This document shows, piece after piece, positions 35,084 to 47,451 of a stretch of DNA of 64,000 nucleotides. Position 1 is the first letter of the stretch. Every line of letters starts with the position of its first letter. Under the pieces are notes generated by a model. The model was given only the letters and a program-made list of their open reading frames with translations. It was not told where the DNA came from and made no database searches. Both the position numbers and the translations under genes were made by a program. Origin of the DNA: Streptomyces genisteinicus (GTDB lineage Bacteria; Actinomycetota; Actinomycetes; Streptomycetales; Streptomycetaceae); assembly GCF_014489615.1 (NCBI RefSeq), contig NZ_CP060825.1, positions 1,653,501-1,717,500 on the forward strand, written 5' to 3'.

Positions 35084-36817
35084 TCAGGCCGCGCCGGTGC
35101 CCCGGGCGCGGCGGTTCCGGGAGCGGGGGGCCCGCCCCTCGCCCTGCGGGGCGGACCCGGCGCCGCGGCGGGCCTCGCCCTGCCCGCCCGCACGCCCCGC
35201 GGACGCGGAAGCACCCGCGGACGCCGCACGACGCGACGGCCTCGACGCCTCACCCTGACCACCGGCGGCGGAGCCGCGCCCCGCGCCCGCAGCAGCCCCG
35301 CCGGCAGCGGACGCGCCGCGTCCCGCCCTGGGCGTCTGGCGCTGCGCCGTGCCGCTCTCCGCGCGCCGGCCGCGCCCGCCGCGCGGAGAGCGGCGGCGGG
35401 ACGGCGTCCCCGAGGCGTCCGCGGGGGCGGCGGCCTGCTGCGGGATCTCGATGGTCACCGGCACGCCGGACGGCTCGCGGGCACCGGTCAGACGGGTCAG
35501 CTCCTCGTCCGAGGAGGAGACCCGCGCGGTCTTGGGCGCTATCCCCGCGTCCGCCATCAGCCGGGTGATCTCCCGCCGCTGGGCGGGCAGCACGAGCGTG
35601 ACGACGCTGCCGGACTCCCCCGCGCGGGCCGTGCGCCCGCCGCGGTGGACGTAGTCCTTGTGGTCGACGGGCGGGTCGACGTTGACCACCAGGTCGAGGT
35701 CGTCGACGTGGATGCCGCGGGCCGCCACGTTCGTGGCGACCAGCGCGGTGACCTGGCCGTTCTTGAACTGGTCGAGAGTGCGGTTGCGCTGCGGCTGGGA
35801 ACGGCCGCCGTGCAGGGCGGCCGCCCGGACGCCGCTGGCCAGCAGGCGCTTGGCGAAGCGGTCCGCGGAGCGCTTGGTGTCGACGAACAGGATCACCCGC
35901 CCGTCGCGGGCGGCGATCCGCAGGGCGACGGCCTTCTTCTCCGTCTCGTCGGCGATGTGCAGCACATGGTGCTCCATCGTCGTCACGGCGCCGGCCGACG
36001 GGTCGACCGAGTGCACCACCGGGTCGGTGAGGAACATGCGCACGAGGCGGTCGATGTTCTTGTCCAGCGTGGCGGAGAACAGCATCCGCTGGCCGTCCGG
36101 CTCGACCTGCTTGATCAGCTTGGTGACCTGCGGCATGAAGCCCATGTCGGCCATCTGGTCGGCCTCGTCCAGGACGGTCACCGACACCTGGTCGAGGCGG
36201 CAGTCGCCCCGGTCCACCAGGTCGATCAGTCGTCCGGGGGTCGCCACGAGCACCTCGGCGCCGCGGCGCAGCGCGCCCGCCTGCTTGTTGATCGACAGGC
36301 CGCCGACCACGGTGGCGAGCCGCAGCTGCACCGAGGTCGCGTACGGGGTGAGCGCGTCGGTGACCTGCTGGGCGAGTTCACGGGTGGGCACCAGGACGAG
36401 CGCGAGCGGCGCCCCGGGCTCGGCGCGGCGGCCGGCGGTGCGGGAGAGCAGCGCGAGCCCGAAGGCGAGGGTCTTGCCGGAGCCGGTGCGTCCGCGTCCG
36501 AGGAGGTCGCGGCCCGCGAGCGAGTTCGGCAGGGTGGCGGCCTGGATGGGGAACGGCTCGGTGACGTCCTGGGCCGCGAGCGTCTTCAGCAGGGCGGCGG
36601 GCATCTCCAGCTCGTCGAATGCCGCCACGGCGGGCAGCGCCGGGGTGACGGTCTCGGGCAGCGTGAATTCCTGCGGCGGCGCCACGGCGCGGGCGGCGCC
36701 CTTGGAGCGGCCGCCTCTGCCTGCGGAGCCCTGGGCGCGCGCGGTGCCGCGCGCGGGACGGGAGTCCGTACGGGATTCGGTGGGGCGCTTGCGTGCCGGG
36801 CGTTCGGAGCGGTTCAT
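35084..36817 (-). CDS. DEAD-box RNA helicase
   Basis: The 577-residue protein starts at ATG 36817. Its two RecA domains (about 65-430) carry the Q motif (PFPIQAATLP), motif I (GRTGSGKT), Ia/Ib (PTRELAQQ, ATPGRL), motif II (VLDEADQM), III (SAT) and the C-terminal IV-VI motifs (ILFVDTKRSADRFA, ATNVAARGIHV, HRGGRTARAG). An Arg/Lys-rich N terminus and a long Arg/Gly/Ala-rich C terminus (about 455-577) are likely RNA-binding tails. Such helicases unwind RNA in ribosome assembly, decay and cold adaptation. It lies directly after a cold-shock gene on the same strand, separated by a terminator hairpin. Confidence 0.94.
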   Translation of the reverse strand: MNRSERPARKRPTESRTDSRPARGTARAQGSAGRGGRSKGAARAVAPPQEFTLPETVTPALPAVAAFDELEMPAALLKTLAAQDVTEPFPIQAATLPNSLAGRDLLGRGRTGSGKTLAFGLALLSRTAGRRAEPGAPLALVLVPTRELAQQVTDALTPYATSVQLRLATVVGGLSINKQAGALRRGAEVLVATPGRLIDLVDRGDCRLDQVSVTVLDEADQMADMGFMPQVTKLIKQVEPDGQRMLFSATLDKNIDRLVRMFLTDPVVHSVDPSAGAVTTMEHHVLHIADETEKKAVALRIAARDGRVILFVDTKRSADRFAKRLLASGVRAAALHGGRSQPQRNRTLDQFKNGQVTALVATNVAARGIHVDDLDLVVNVDPPVDHKDYVHRGGRTARAGESGSVVTLVLPAQRREITRLMADAGIAPKTARVSSSDEELTRLTGAREPSGVPVTIEIPQQAAAPADASGTPSRRRSPRGGRGRRAESGTAQRQTPRAGRGASAAGGAAAGAGRGSAAGGQGEASRPSRRAASAGASASAGRAGGQGEARRGAGSAPQGEGRAPRSRNRRARGTGAA

Positions 36818-36854
36818 GTGCGAGAAATGCCTTCCAGGCCCTGGGACAGGGACG

Positions 36855-36890
36855 AGCCGGGGCCCGCACCGTGCGGTGCGGGCCCCGGCT
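36855..36890 (-). terminator. terminator or attenuator between csp and helicase genes
   Basis: A perfect 16-bp stem (AGCCGGGGCCCGCACC and its complement) closes a GTGC loop. It lies 22-57 bp after the csp stop and 38-73 bp before the helicase start, both on the minus strand, so read-through would give lower helicase expression. Confidence 0.85.
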
Positions 36891-36911
36891 GCGATGAAGC
36901 GGGTCCGGCGA

Positions 36912-37115
36912 TCAGGCCGGGAGGATGTTCTCCGCCTGCGGGCCCTTCTGGCCCTGCGTGACGTCGAAGGTCACCTTCTGGCCTTCCTGGAGCTCACGGA
37001 AGCCCGAGGTGGCGATGTTGGAGTAGTGGGCGAAGACGTCGGCGCCGCCGCCGTCCTGCTCGATGAAGCCGAAGCCCTTTTCCGAGTTGAACCACTTCAC
37101 GGTTCCGGTTGCCAT
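36912..37115 (-). CDS. cold-shock protein (CspA family)
   Basis: This 67-residue protein is one cold-shock domain: [20 protein letters not shown] contains RNP1 (KGFGFI), and DVFAHYSNI contains RNP2 (VFAHY). It binds single-stranded RNA or DNA and melts RNA structures. It has an unusually long upstream region with an 11-bp leader hairpin, as in other cold-shock genes, and a strong terminator after it. The next gene downstream is a DEAD-box helicase, a common functional partner. Lengths and motifs are fully typical. Confidence 0.95.
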   Translation of the reverse strand: MATGTVKWFNSEKGFGFIEQDGGGADVFAHYSNIATSGFRELQEGQKVTFDVTQGQKGPQAENILPA

Positions 37116-37211
37116 GTCATTCTCCTCTTGACGGGGGCACGCCGGGAATCCACACCTCGTGGACTCCCCGTCGCCGCATTGACCCCATCCGGAGAGTCCG
37201 GAAACAAAACA

Positions 37212-37242
37212 TGCGCCTGACGAAGCATTCCCGTCAGGCGCA
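37212..37242 (-). promoter_or_regulatory. leader hairpin upstream of the cold-shock gene
   Basis: TGCGCCTGACG pairs perfectly over 11 bp with its complement across a 9-base loop, about 95-130 bases before the csp start on the minus strand. The surrounding stretch (37150-37290) is relatively AT-rich, so it is probably the 5' leader with a promoter upstream. It may be a temperature-responsive element. The remaining gap to 37473 shows no gene. Confidence 0.5.
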
Positions 37243-37473
37243 CACAGAGTTCATGGGTACCAAAACTGCAACGCAGCCACCGTAGCACGAATCGCCACGG
37301 ACACCTGTGTCCCCGCTCACGCCCGGCAGAACCCCAGGTGGCACGGCCTGCGCTCAGCGGCGGCGGACCGGGGCGGATGCAGTCCGCGGCCGGGAGTGAT
37401 GTCCTGGAAGCGGGTACCGGGCCGCCACCGGGGCGACAGGGAGGCGTGGGGCCCGCAGTCCAGGAGTGGCGCG

Positions 37474-37764
37474 ATGACGATCTTCATGCACGCGACCCTG
37501 CCGGGTGTCACGCCCGCGCAGTACGACGCGCTCAACGCGGATCTGCGGTCGCTGCCGGGCGACACCTTCGCGGGGTGCCTCGCGCACACCTGCGTACCGT
37601 CCGGTGAGGGGCTCGACATCTACGACGTGTGGGAGTCCGAGGAGGCGATGGACGCGTTCGCCGCGGCCATGATGCCCGTGGCCGAGAAGCACGGGATGCC
37701 CACGGGGCCCGGCCGTCCCGTGGTGCGCGAGGCGCACAACTTCTGGATTCCCGGGAGTTCCTGA
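37474..37764 (+). CDS. small ABM-like (dimeric alpha-beta barrel) protein
   Basis: From ATG 37474, with AGGAG upstream, the protein has 96 residues. The pattern TIFMHATLPGVTPAQYDALNADL, then LDIYDVWESEEAMDAFAAAMMPVAEKHG, matches the ferredoxin-like dimeric alpha-beta barrel seen in ABM and YciI/stress-responsive families. Some members are monooxygenases that need no cofactor; others have no known enzyme role. No partner gene is seen; the VWA gene is convergent only 23 bp downstream. Its function is unknown. Confidence 0.75.
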   Translation: MTIFMHATLPGVTPAQYDALNADLRSLPGDTFAGCLAHTCVPSGEGLDIYDVWESEEAMDAFAAAMMPVAEKHGMPTGPGRPVVREAHNFWIPGSS

Positions 37765-37787
37765 GGCACGCGGGCGCCGGGAAGGGC

Positions 37788-38528
37788 TCAGCGCACGATG
37801 CCCCGGGCGCGTGCGGCCGCGAGCCAGTGCGGGAACTCGGCCACCAGCCGGTCGTACAGCTCGGCGTCCGGGAGCTGCCTCGGGTCCTGTCCCGCGTGGA
37901 AGAAGCCCGCGTTGTCGACGGGCCGCTTGGCGGGCACGGCGAGGTCGTCGAGCCGGCGCAGGAAGTCGAACTGGGTGCTGCGCTTGTTGCCGAACCCGAC
38001 GAACTGCCAGAAGAGCGGCAGCCCGGCGGCCTTGCAGAGCCAGCGCTCGGCGGCGTGCTTGCTGATCGGTCCGCCGTCGGTCTGGAAGACGACGAGCGCG
38101 GGGGCGGTGGATCCGCTGTCGAGGTAGTGGTCGATGACGGCGTCCATCGCCAGGTGGTAGCTGGTCTTCCCCATGTGCCCGAGTCCGGCGACGATCCGGT
38201 CGATGCGGCCGTCGTGGTCGTCGAGGGCGATCTCGGTGACGGCGTCGACGTCCGTGGAGAAGAAGACCACCGGGACGACGCCGTCGTCGTCGAGGTTGGC
38301 CGACAGGCCGAGGACCCGGTCGGCCAGCGCCTGGACGCTGCCGTCGCGGTAGTAGTCCTTCATCGACCCGGAGTAGTCGACGACCAGGTACACGGCGGCG
38401 CGCTGCCCCTCCAGCCCGTGCTTGCGCAGGCTGACGCCGGCGCTCTTGTAGAGGGACACGATCCCCGGCGCCCGCTCCTCGACCTTGCGGAGACTGATCG
38501 CCGGGCCCGGGGTGGTCTGCGTGCTCAT
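37788..38528 (-). CDS. VWA-domain protein (TerF/TerY-like)
   Basis: From ATG 38528 behind GGAGG the protein has 246 residues. A von Willebrand A domain covers most of it. VYLVVDYSGSMKDYYRDG holds the DxSxS metal site (MIDAS) at about residues 50-57, and VVFQTDGGPISK supplies another metal-near acidic residue. Similar domains sit at the C terminus of TerF, and in TerY, of tellurite-resistance and stress operons. No ter genes are next to it. It is cytoplasmic by sequence. Tandem repeats and a 20-bp palindrome lie upstream and may control it. Confidence 0.82.
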   Translation of the reverse strand: MSTQTTPGPAISLRKVEERAPGIVSLYKSAGVSLRKHGLEGQRAAVYLVVDYSGSMKDYYRDGSVQALADRVLGLSANLDDDGVVPVVFFSTDVDAVTEIALDDHDGRIDRIVAGLGHMGKTSYHLAMDAVIDHYLDSGSTAPALVVFQTDGGPISKHAAERWLCKAAGLPLFWQFVGFGNKRSTQFDFLRRLDDLAVPAKRPVDNAGFFHAGQDPRQLPDAELYDRLVAEFPHWLAAARARGIVR

Positions 38529-38606
38529 GGGGCGTGCCTCCGCGTTCGCCGTACCGTGTCCTGATCGTCCGACGATATCCCGTCCCGGACGCCGCCAAGG
38601 AGGCCC

Positions 38607-38672
38607 GGGACAGGGGCGGTTGGGGCGCGGGACGGAGGCGGTCGGGGCGCGGGACAGGGGCGGTCGGAGCGG
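38607..38672. repeat. three 22-bp tandem repeats upstream of the VWA gene
   Basis: Units at 38607-38628, 38629-38650 and 38651-38672 all follow GGGAC-G-GGCGGT-GG-GC with few changes, about 80-145 bp upstream of the VWA gene start. They look like a slipped-strand repeat or an array of protein-binding sites. Confidence 0.8.
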
Positions 38673-38690
38673 GCAGGCGCGCGCCTGCCC
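38671..38690. promoter_or_regulatory. perfect 20-bp palindrome
   Basis: GGGCAGGCGC is followed directly by its exact complement. It adjoins the tandem repeats about 145 bp upstream of the VWA gene. It is a candidate operator or could extrude as a cruciform. Confidence 0.55.
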
Positions 38691-38762
38691 GCGCACCGGG
38701 GCCGCCTCCCGGAGCACGCGGTCGTACCGGTTGCGGCCCCCGCTCCCGGCCCCGGACGCATC

Positions 38763-38804
38763 ACGGCGCCTGCCGGATCCGGTCGGGGACGAGGCAGGCG
38801 CCGT
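38763..38804 (-). terminator. gltD terminator hairpin
   Basis: ACGGCGCCTGCC pairs over 12 bp with its complement across an 18-base loop, 83-124 bp after the gltD stop. The rest of the 358-bp gap 38529-38886 holds the repeats and no gene. Confidence 0.65.
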
Positions 38805-38886
38805 GTTCAGTACCGCACGCCGTTGTACGGGACGTATGGGGTTGTGCGCGCGGCACCGGGTGGCGGCCGGTGCCGTGCTCCGGTCG

Positions 38887-40408
38887 TCAGACCGTGAGCG
38901 CGCGGTCGGTCGGGCGGATCGGCGCCGGGAGGGCGCTCGCTCCCGTGAGGAAGCGGTCGACACCGCGTGCCGCGGAGCGGCCCTCGGCGATCGCCCACAC
39001 GATCAGCGACTGGCCGCGGCCCGCGTCTCCGGCGACGAAGACGCCGTCGACGTTGGTGGCGAAGTCGGCGTCGCGGGCGATGTTGCCGCGGTCGTCGAGC
39101 TCCAGTCCGAACTGCTGGACCAGTCCGTTGGACTGGTCCGTGCCCGTGAAGCCCATCGCCAGCGTGACCAGCTGTGCCGGAATCCGGCGCTCGGTGCCGG
39201 GCTTCTGGGTCAGCTTACCGTCCACGAACTCGACCTCGACCAGGTGGAGGGCCTGGACGTTGCCGTCCTCGTCGCCCTCGAAGTGGGTGGTGGAGACGGA
39301 GTAGACCCGTCCCTCCTCGCCCGCCTTCGGCGAGGAGGGTCCCTGCCCGGGGTTGACCTTGCCCTCGTTGCGAGCCAGGTACTCACCCTCCTCGTGGGCC
39401 GAGGTGACCTTGTAGAGCATGGGGAAGGTCGGCCAGGGCTGGCCGGCGACCCGGTCCTCGCCCGGTCGGGGCATGATCTCCAGCTGGGTGACCGAGGCCG
39501 CGCCCTGGCGGTGGGCGGTGCCGACGCAGTCGGCGCCGGTGTCGCCGCCGCCGATGACGACGACGTGCTTGCCCTCGGCGGTGAGCGGGGGCGCCACGAA
39601 GTCGCCCTCCTGCACCTTGTTGGCGAGCGGCAGGTACTCCATGGCGAAGTGGATGCCGTTCAGCTCGCGGCCGGGGACCGGCAGGTCGCGGGAGACGGTG
39701 GCGCCGGCGGCGATGACGACCGCGTCGTAGCGGCGGCGCAGCGCGTCGGACGGCATGTCGGTGCCGATCTCGACCTCGGTGCGGAACTTGGTGCCCTCCG
39801 CGCGCATCTGCTCGATGCGGCGGTTGATGTGCACCTTCTCCATCTTGAACTCGGGGATGCCGTAGCGCAGCAGGCCGCCGATGCGGTCGGCGCGCTCGTA
39901 GACGACGACGGTGTGGCCGGCCCGGGTGAGCTGCTGGGCGGCGGCGAGACCGGCGGGGCCGGAGCCGACGACGGCGACGGTCTTGCCGGAGAGGCGGTCC
40001 GGCGGCTGCGGGGTGACGTCGCCGGAGTCCCAGGCCTTGTCGATGATGGAGACTTCGACGTTCTTGATGGTGACGGCCGGCTGGTTGATGCCGAGGACGC
40101 ACGCGGCCTCGCACGGCGCGGGGCACAGCCGCCCGGTGAACTCCGGGAAGTTGTTGGTCGCGTGGAGGCGCTCGGACGCCGCCGACCAGTCCTCGCGGTA
40201 GGCGTAGTCGTTCCACTCGGGGATGAGGTTGCCGAGCGGACAGCCGTTGTGGCAGAACGGGATGCCGCAGTCCATGCAGCGGCCGGCCTGCTTGCTGATG
40301 ATCGGCAGCAGGGAGCCGGGGACGTAGACCTCGTTCCAGTCCTTGACGCGCTCCTCGACGGGGCGGGTCTCGGCGACCTCGCGGCCGGTGGTCAGGAAGC
40401 CCTTGGGG

Positions 40409-40416
<8 letters not shown>
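38887..40416 (-). CDS. gltD: glutamate synthase small subunit
   Basis: The 509-residue protein starts at ATG 40416, overlapping the gltB stop by 8 bases. Its N-terminal region has two [4Fe-4S] motifs, [17 protein letters not shown] and [10 protein letters not shown]. The FAD domain begins with [17 protein letters not shown] and the NADPH domain has [14 protein letters not shown]. It passes electrons from NADPH to the large subunit to make two glutamates from glutamine and 2-oxoglutarate. It is some 20 residues longer than many homologs at the C terminus. With gltB it forms a coupled two-gene operon, ended by the hairpin at 38763. Confidence 0.96.
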
Positions 40417-44968
<4,552 letters not shown>

Positions 44969-45029
44969 CGGCTCTCCCGTCGTCGTCGTGGCATGTGCAG
45001 TGCCGAGGGACGACGTTGGCCCTGGCGAA

Positions 45030-45045
45030 ATTTCGTGCAGGTTAC
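45030..45045 (-). promoter_or_regulatory. GlnR-box-like half-site upstream of gltB
   Basis: On the minus strand the sequence GTAAC-N6-GAAAT lies about 60-80 bases upstream of the gltB start. It matches the actinobacterial GlnR half-site pattern gTnAC-n6-GaAAc in nine of ten conserved positions. A second half-site at the usual spacing is not obvious. Confidence 0.35.
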
Positions 45046-45252
45046 ATGATGGAGCGCTTCTCGGAAAGCGGATAGACCATTCCAGCATGCGGACACCGCG
45101 CAGCGCGGTGACAGGGGGTCCCGGGGCGAACGAACCGGATGAAGGGGACGGATCGCGGTACCGGAGGACCGGCGCGGACAGGCTTCGTTGCCCGGAGCGC
45201 TTCCGGCTCATGCCCGGTGATTGCGGAGGCGAAACCACCGGGTAACGGCTAC

Positions 45253-45272
45253 CTATGTCGTGCCTTGCATAG
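45253..45272. promoter_or_regulatory. palindromic operator-like site upstream of gltB
   Basis: CTATG-N10-CATAG, containing ATGT-N8-GCAT, resembles PadR-type operators (ATGT-N8-ACAT). It lies in an AT-richer island about 285 bp upstream of gltB and about 135 bp downstream of the VIT1 gene. No PadR gene is in the window. The 439-bp gap 44969-45407 otherwise shows the sites listed and no gene. Confidence 0.3.
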
Positions 45273-45338
45273 TGTCTCACTGTTGCGCCGCCCGGCGGAG
45301 GGGATGTACGTCACAGCGTCGGGGATGGAGCGGCAAAG

Positions 45339-45380
45339 CGCGACCGCACCGGCCCCTGACCTGGGGCCGGTGCGGTCGCG
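45339..45380 (-). terminator. terminator of the VIT1-type gene
   Basis: A perfect 18-bp stem (45339-45356 with 45363-45380) closes a TGACCT loop, 28 bp after the transporter stop on the minus strand. Confidence 0.88.
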
Positions 45381-45407
45381 GCAGGCGGGCGGGACGGCGG
45401 GAGCGGG

Positions 45408-46136
45408 CTACACCGCGGAGCCGATGAGCATGCCGAGCCCGTAGGTGAGCGCGGCGGCGGCGCCGCCGAGCGCCAGCTGGCGCAGGCCGCTGAACATCCA
45501 GCCGCGGGCCGTGACCTTCGCCACCAGGGCGCCGCAGGCGAACAGCCCGGCGAGGGCGAGCAGCACCGCGGGCCACAGGGCGCTCGCTCCCAGCAGGTAC
45601 GGCAGCACGGGCAGGAGCGCGCCGAGGGCGAACGAGCCGAAGGACGAGACGGCGGCGACGGCCGGCGACGGGAGGTCGTCCGGATCGATGCCGAGTTCCT
45701 CGCGGGCGTGGATCTCCAGCGCCTGCTCCGGATCCCGGGACAGCTGCATCGCCACCTCGCGGGCGAGTGCGGGCTCCACGCCCCGGGCCGTGTAGAGCGC
45801 GGCGAGCTCCTCCATCTCGTCGACCGGGTGCCTGCGCAGCTCGCGGCGTTCGATGTCGAGCTCGGCCTGGACCAGCTCGCGCTGCGAGGCGACCGAGGTG
45901 TACTCCCCCGCGGCCATGGAGAACGCTCCGGCGGCCAGTCCGGCGAGGCCCGTGACGACGATGGTCTGCTGGGAGACGGCGCCGCCGGCGACGCCGGTCA
46001 TCAGGGCCAGGTTCGAGACGAGCCCGTCCATCGCGCCGAACACCGCGGGGCGCAGCCATCCGCCGTTCACGTCGCGGTGGGTGTGGTTGTCCCGGTGCGC
46101 CTCGTGCAGCGCGGCCTCGGTCTCGATGATGGACAC
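45408..46136 (-). CDS. VIT1/CCC1 family iron/manganese transporter
   Basis: A GTG start at 46136 behind AGGGGAG gives 242 residues; longer in-frame starts would add an unconserved leader. The VIT1/CCC1 fold has about five membrane helices. VFGAMDGLVSNLALMTGVAGG is helix 1 with the conserved Asp, GLAAGAFSMAAGEYTSV is helix 2 with the Met and Glu of the metal path, followed by the cytoplasmic metal-binding region with many Glu (DIERRELRRHPVDEMEEL), and three further helices. The family moves Fe2+ or Mn2+ out of the cytoplasm. A His-rich N terminus (HRDNHTHRD) may bind metal. It is a single gene. Confidence 0.9.
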   Translation of the reverse strand: MSIIETEAALHEAHRDNHTHRDVNGGWLRPAVFGAMDGLVSNLALMTGVAGGAVSQQTIVVTGLAGLAAGAFSMAAGEYTSVASQRELVQAELDIERRELRRHPVDEMEELAALYTARGVEPALAREVAMQLSRDPEQALEIHAREELGIDPDDLPSPAVAAVSSFGSFALGALLPVLPYLLGASALWPAVLLALAGLFACGALVAKVTARGWMFSGLRQLALGGAAAALTYGLGMLIGSAV

Positions 46137-46371
46137 AGCTCTCCCCTCTTGCCCGCGGTCCCCGTGCACCGCGGCCCTCTGACCTCGAACGTACGCCGTA
46201 TGTAAGGGGCGCGCCAGCAAGGCAGGCCGTACTTACCCGGCGCCCGGAGGGGCCTCCGCGCGGCATCGCGCCGTACGCCGGGTCGGGTGACAGAAACGTT
46301 TCTGTGATGCGGTCCGGGGCGGGGCGTGGCAGACATCCGGGACCAGGCTCGCGCGCGCGAAAGGGCCCCTC

Positions 46372-47451
46372 ATGGAGTTGCTGACCGAGTCGTGCACCGA
46401 CGGGCCGTCCACCGTCCCGGTGGACGGCCCCGCCGTCCCCACGCCCGACTCCCCGACCGCCTCCGCCGCCGCCGCGCCGTCGTGCGCCGACCGTGCGCGC
46501 GGAGCGCTCCTCGGACTCGCGGTGGGCGACGCGCTCGGCGCACCCGCCGAGAACATGCGGCCGTCCGAGATCCGCCGGCGCTGGGGGCGTATCGAGGGGT
46601 TCGTCAGCGACGACCCCGCCGGGACCGACGACACCGAGTACGCCATCTTCTCGGGGCTGCTGCTCGCCCGGCACGGCTCGGGGCTGACCGTCGCCCATGT
46701 GGAGGCGGCCTGGCACGAGTGGATCGCGGACCGGGACGAGGGCCCGTTCCGGGGGGCCGGTTTCAGCGAGCGGGGCACGCTGGAGAACCTGCGGCGCGGG
46801 CTGGCGGCCCCGATCTCGGCCCAGCACCGGCACGCGTGGAGCGACGGGCTCGCGATGCGCGCGGCCCCGTTCGGCGTCTTCGCGGCCGGACGCCCCGACG
46901 AGGCGGCGCGGCTGGTCACCGTCGACGGGAGTGTCAGCCACGACGGCGAGGGGATCCTCGGCGGCAGGGCGGTGGCGGCGGGGGTGGCGGCCGCGATGGG
47001 CGGGGCGGGCCCCGCGGGGGTGATCGGGGCGGCGCTGTCCGTGGTGCCCATGGACTCGTGGACCGCGCGCTCCCTGCGCCGCGGGGTGATCGCGGCGGGC
47101 CGCGCCCATCCGGACGCGCTGTCGACGGAGCGGGCGGTGCGTTCGGCCGTCGTGATCGGCGGCTATCCCTGGACCGACCTGGCGCCCGAGGCCGTGGGAC
47201 TGGCGTTCGGCGCGTTCGCGGCGGCCCGCGGGGACTTCCGCACGGCGGTGCTGACCGCGGTCAACATGGGCCGCGACGCGGACACCACCGCGGCCGTCGC
47301 GGGCGCCCTCGCGGGAGCGGTCAACGGCGCGGGCGCGATCCCGCCGGAGTGGGCGAGCGCCATCGGCCCGGTCCGCGGCAGCTGCCTCCCGTCGATGCGC
47401 GGACACCACGTCCTGGACGTGGCCGCCCTCCTGACCCCGCCGACGTCATGA
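46372..47451 (+). CDS. ADP-ribosylglycohydrolase family protein 1 (metal site intact)
   Basis: The 359-residue protein starts at ATG 46372. After a 40-residue Pro/Thr/Ala-rich head it shows the ARH fold: RGALLGLAVGDALGAPAEN, the first magnesium site TDDT at 85-88, a GxxGGRAVAAGVAAA segment, and the second metal site DADT at 302-305 in NMGRDADTTAAVAGALAGA. Both Mg sites are complete, so hydrolase activity is likely. Family members remove ADP-ribose from Arg or Ser residues, or cleave related N-ribosyl bonds. It opens a seven-gene block and its stop overlaps the next start as ATGA. Confidence 0.9.
   Translation: MELLTESCTDGPSTVPVDGPAVPTPDSPTASAAAAPSCADRARGALLGLAVGDALGAPAENMRPSEIRRRWGRIEGFVSDDPAGTDDTEYAIFSGLLLARHGSGLTVAHVEAAWHEWIADRDEGPFRGAGFSERGTLENLRRGLAAPISAQHRHAWSDGLAMRAAPFGVFAAGRPDEAARLVTVDGSVSHDGEGILGGRAVAAGVAAAMGGAGPAGVIGAALSVVPMDSWTARSLRRGVIAAGRAHPDALSTERAVRSAVVIGGYPWTDLAPEAVGLAFGAFAAARGDFRTAVLTAVNMGRDADTTAAVAGALAGAVNGAGAIPPEWASAIGPVRGSCLPSMRGHHVLDVAALLTPPTS

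Noticed and set aside
38607..38672. possible CRISPR array
   Set aside because: The units are directly adjacent with no spacers and no cas genes lie in the window.
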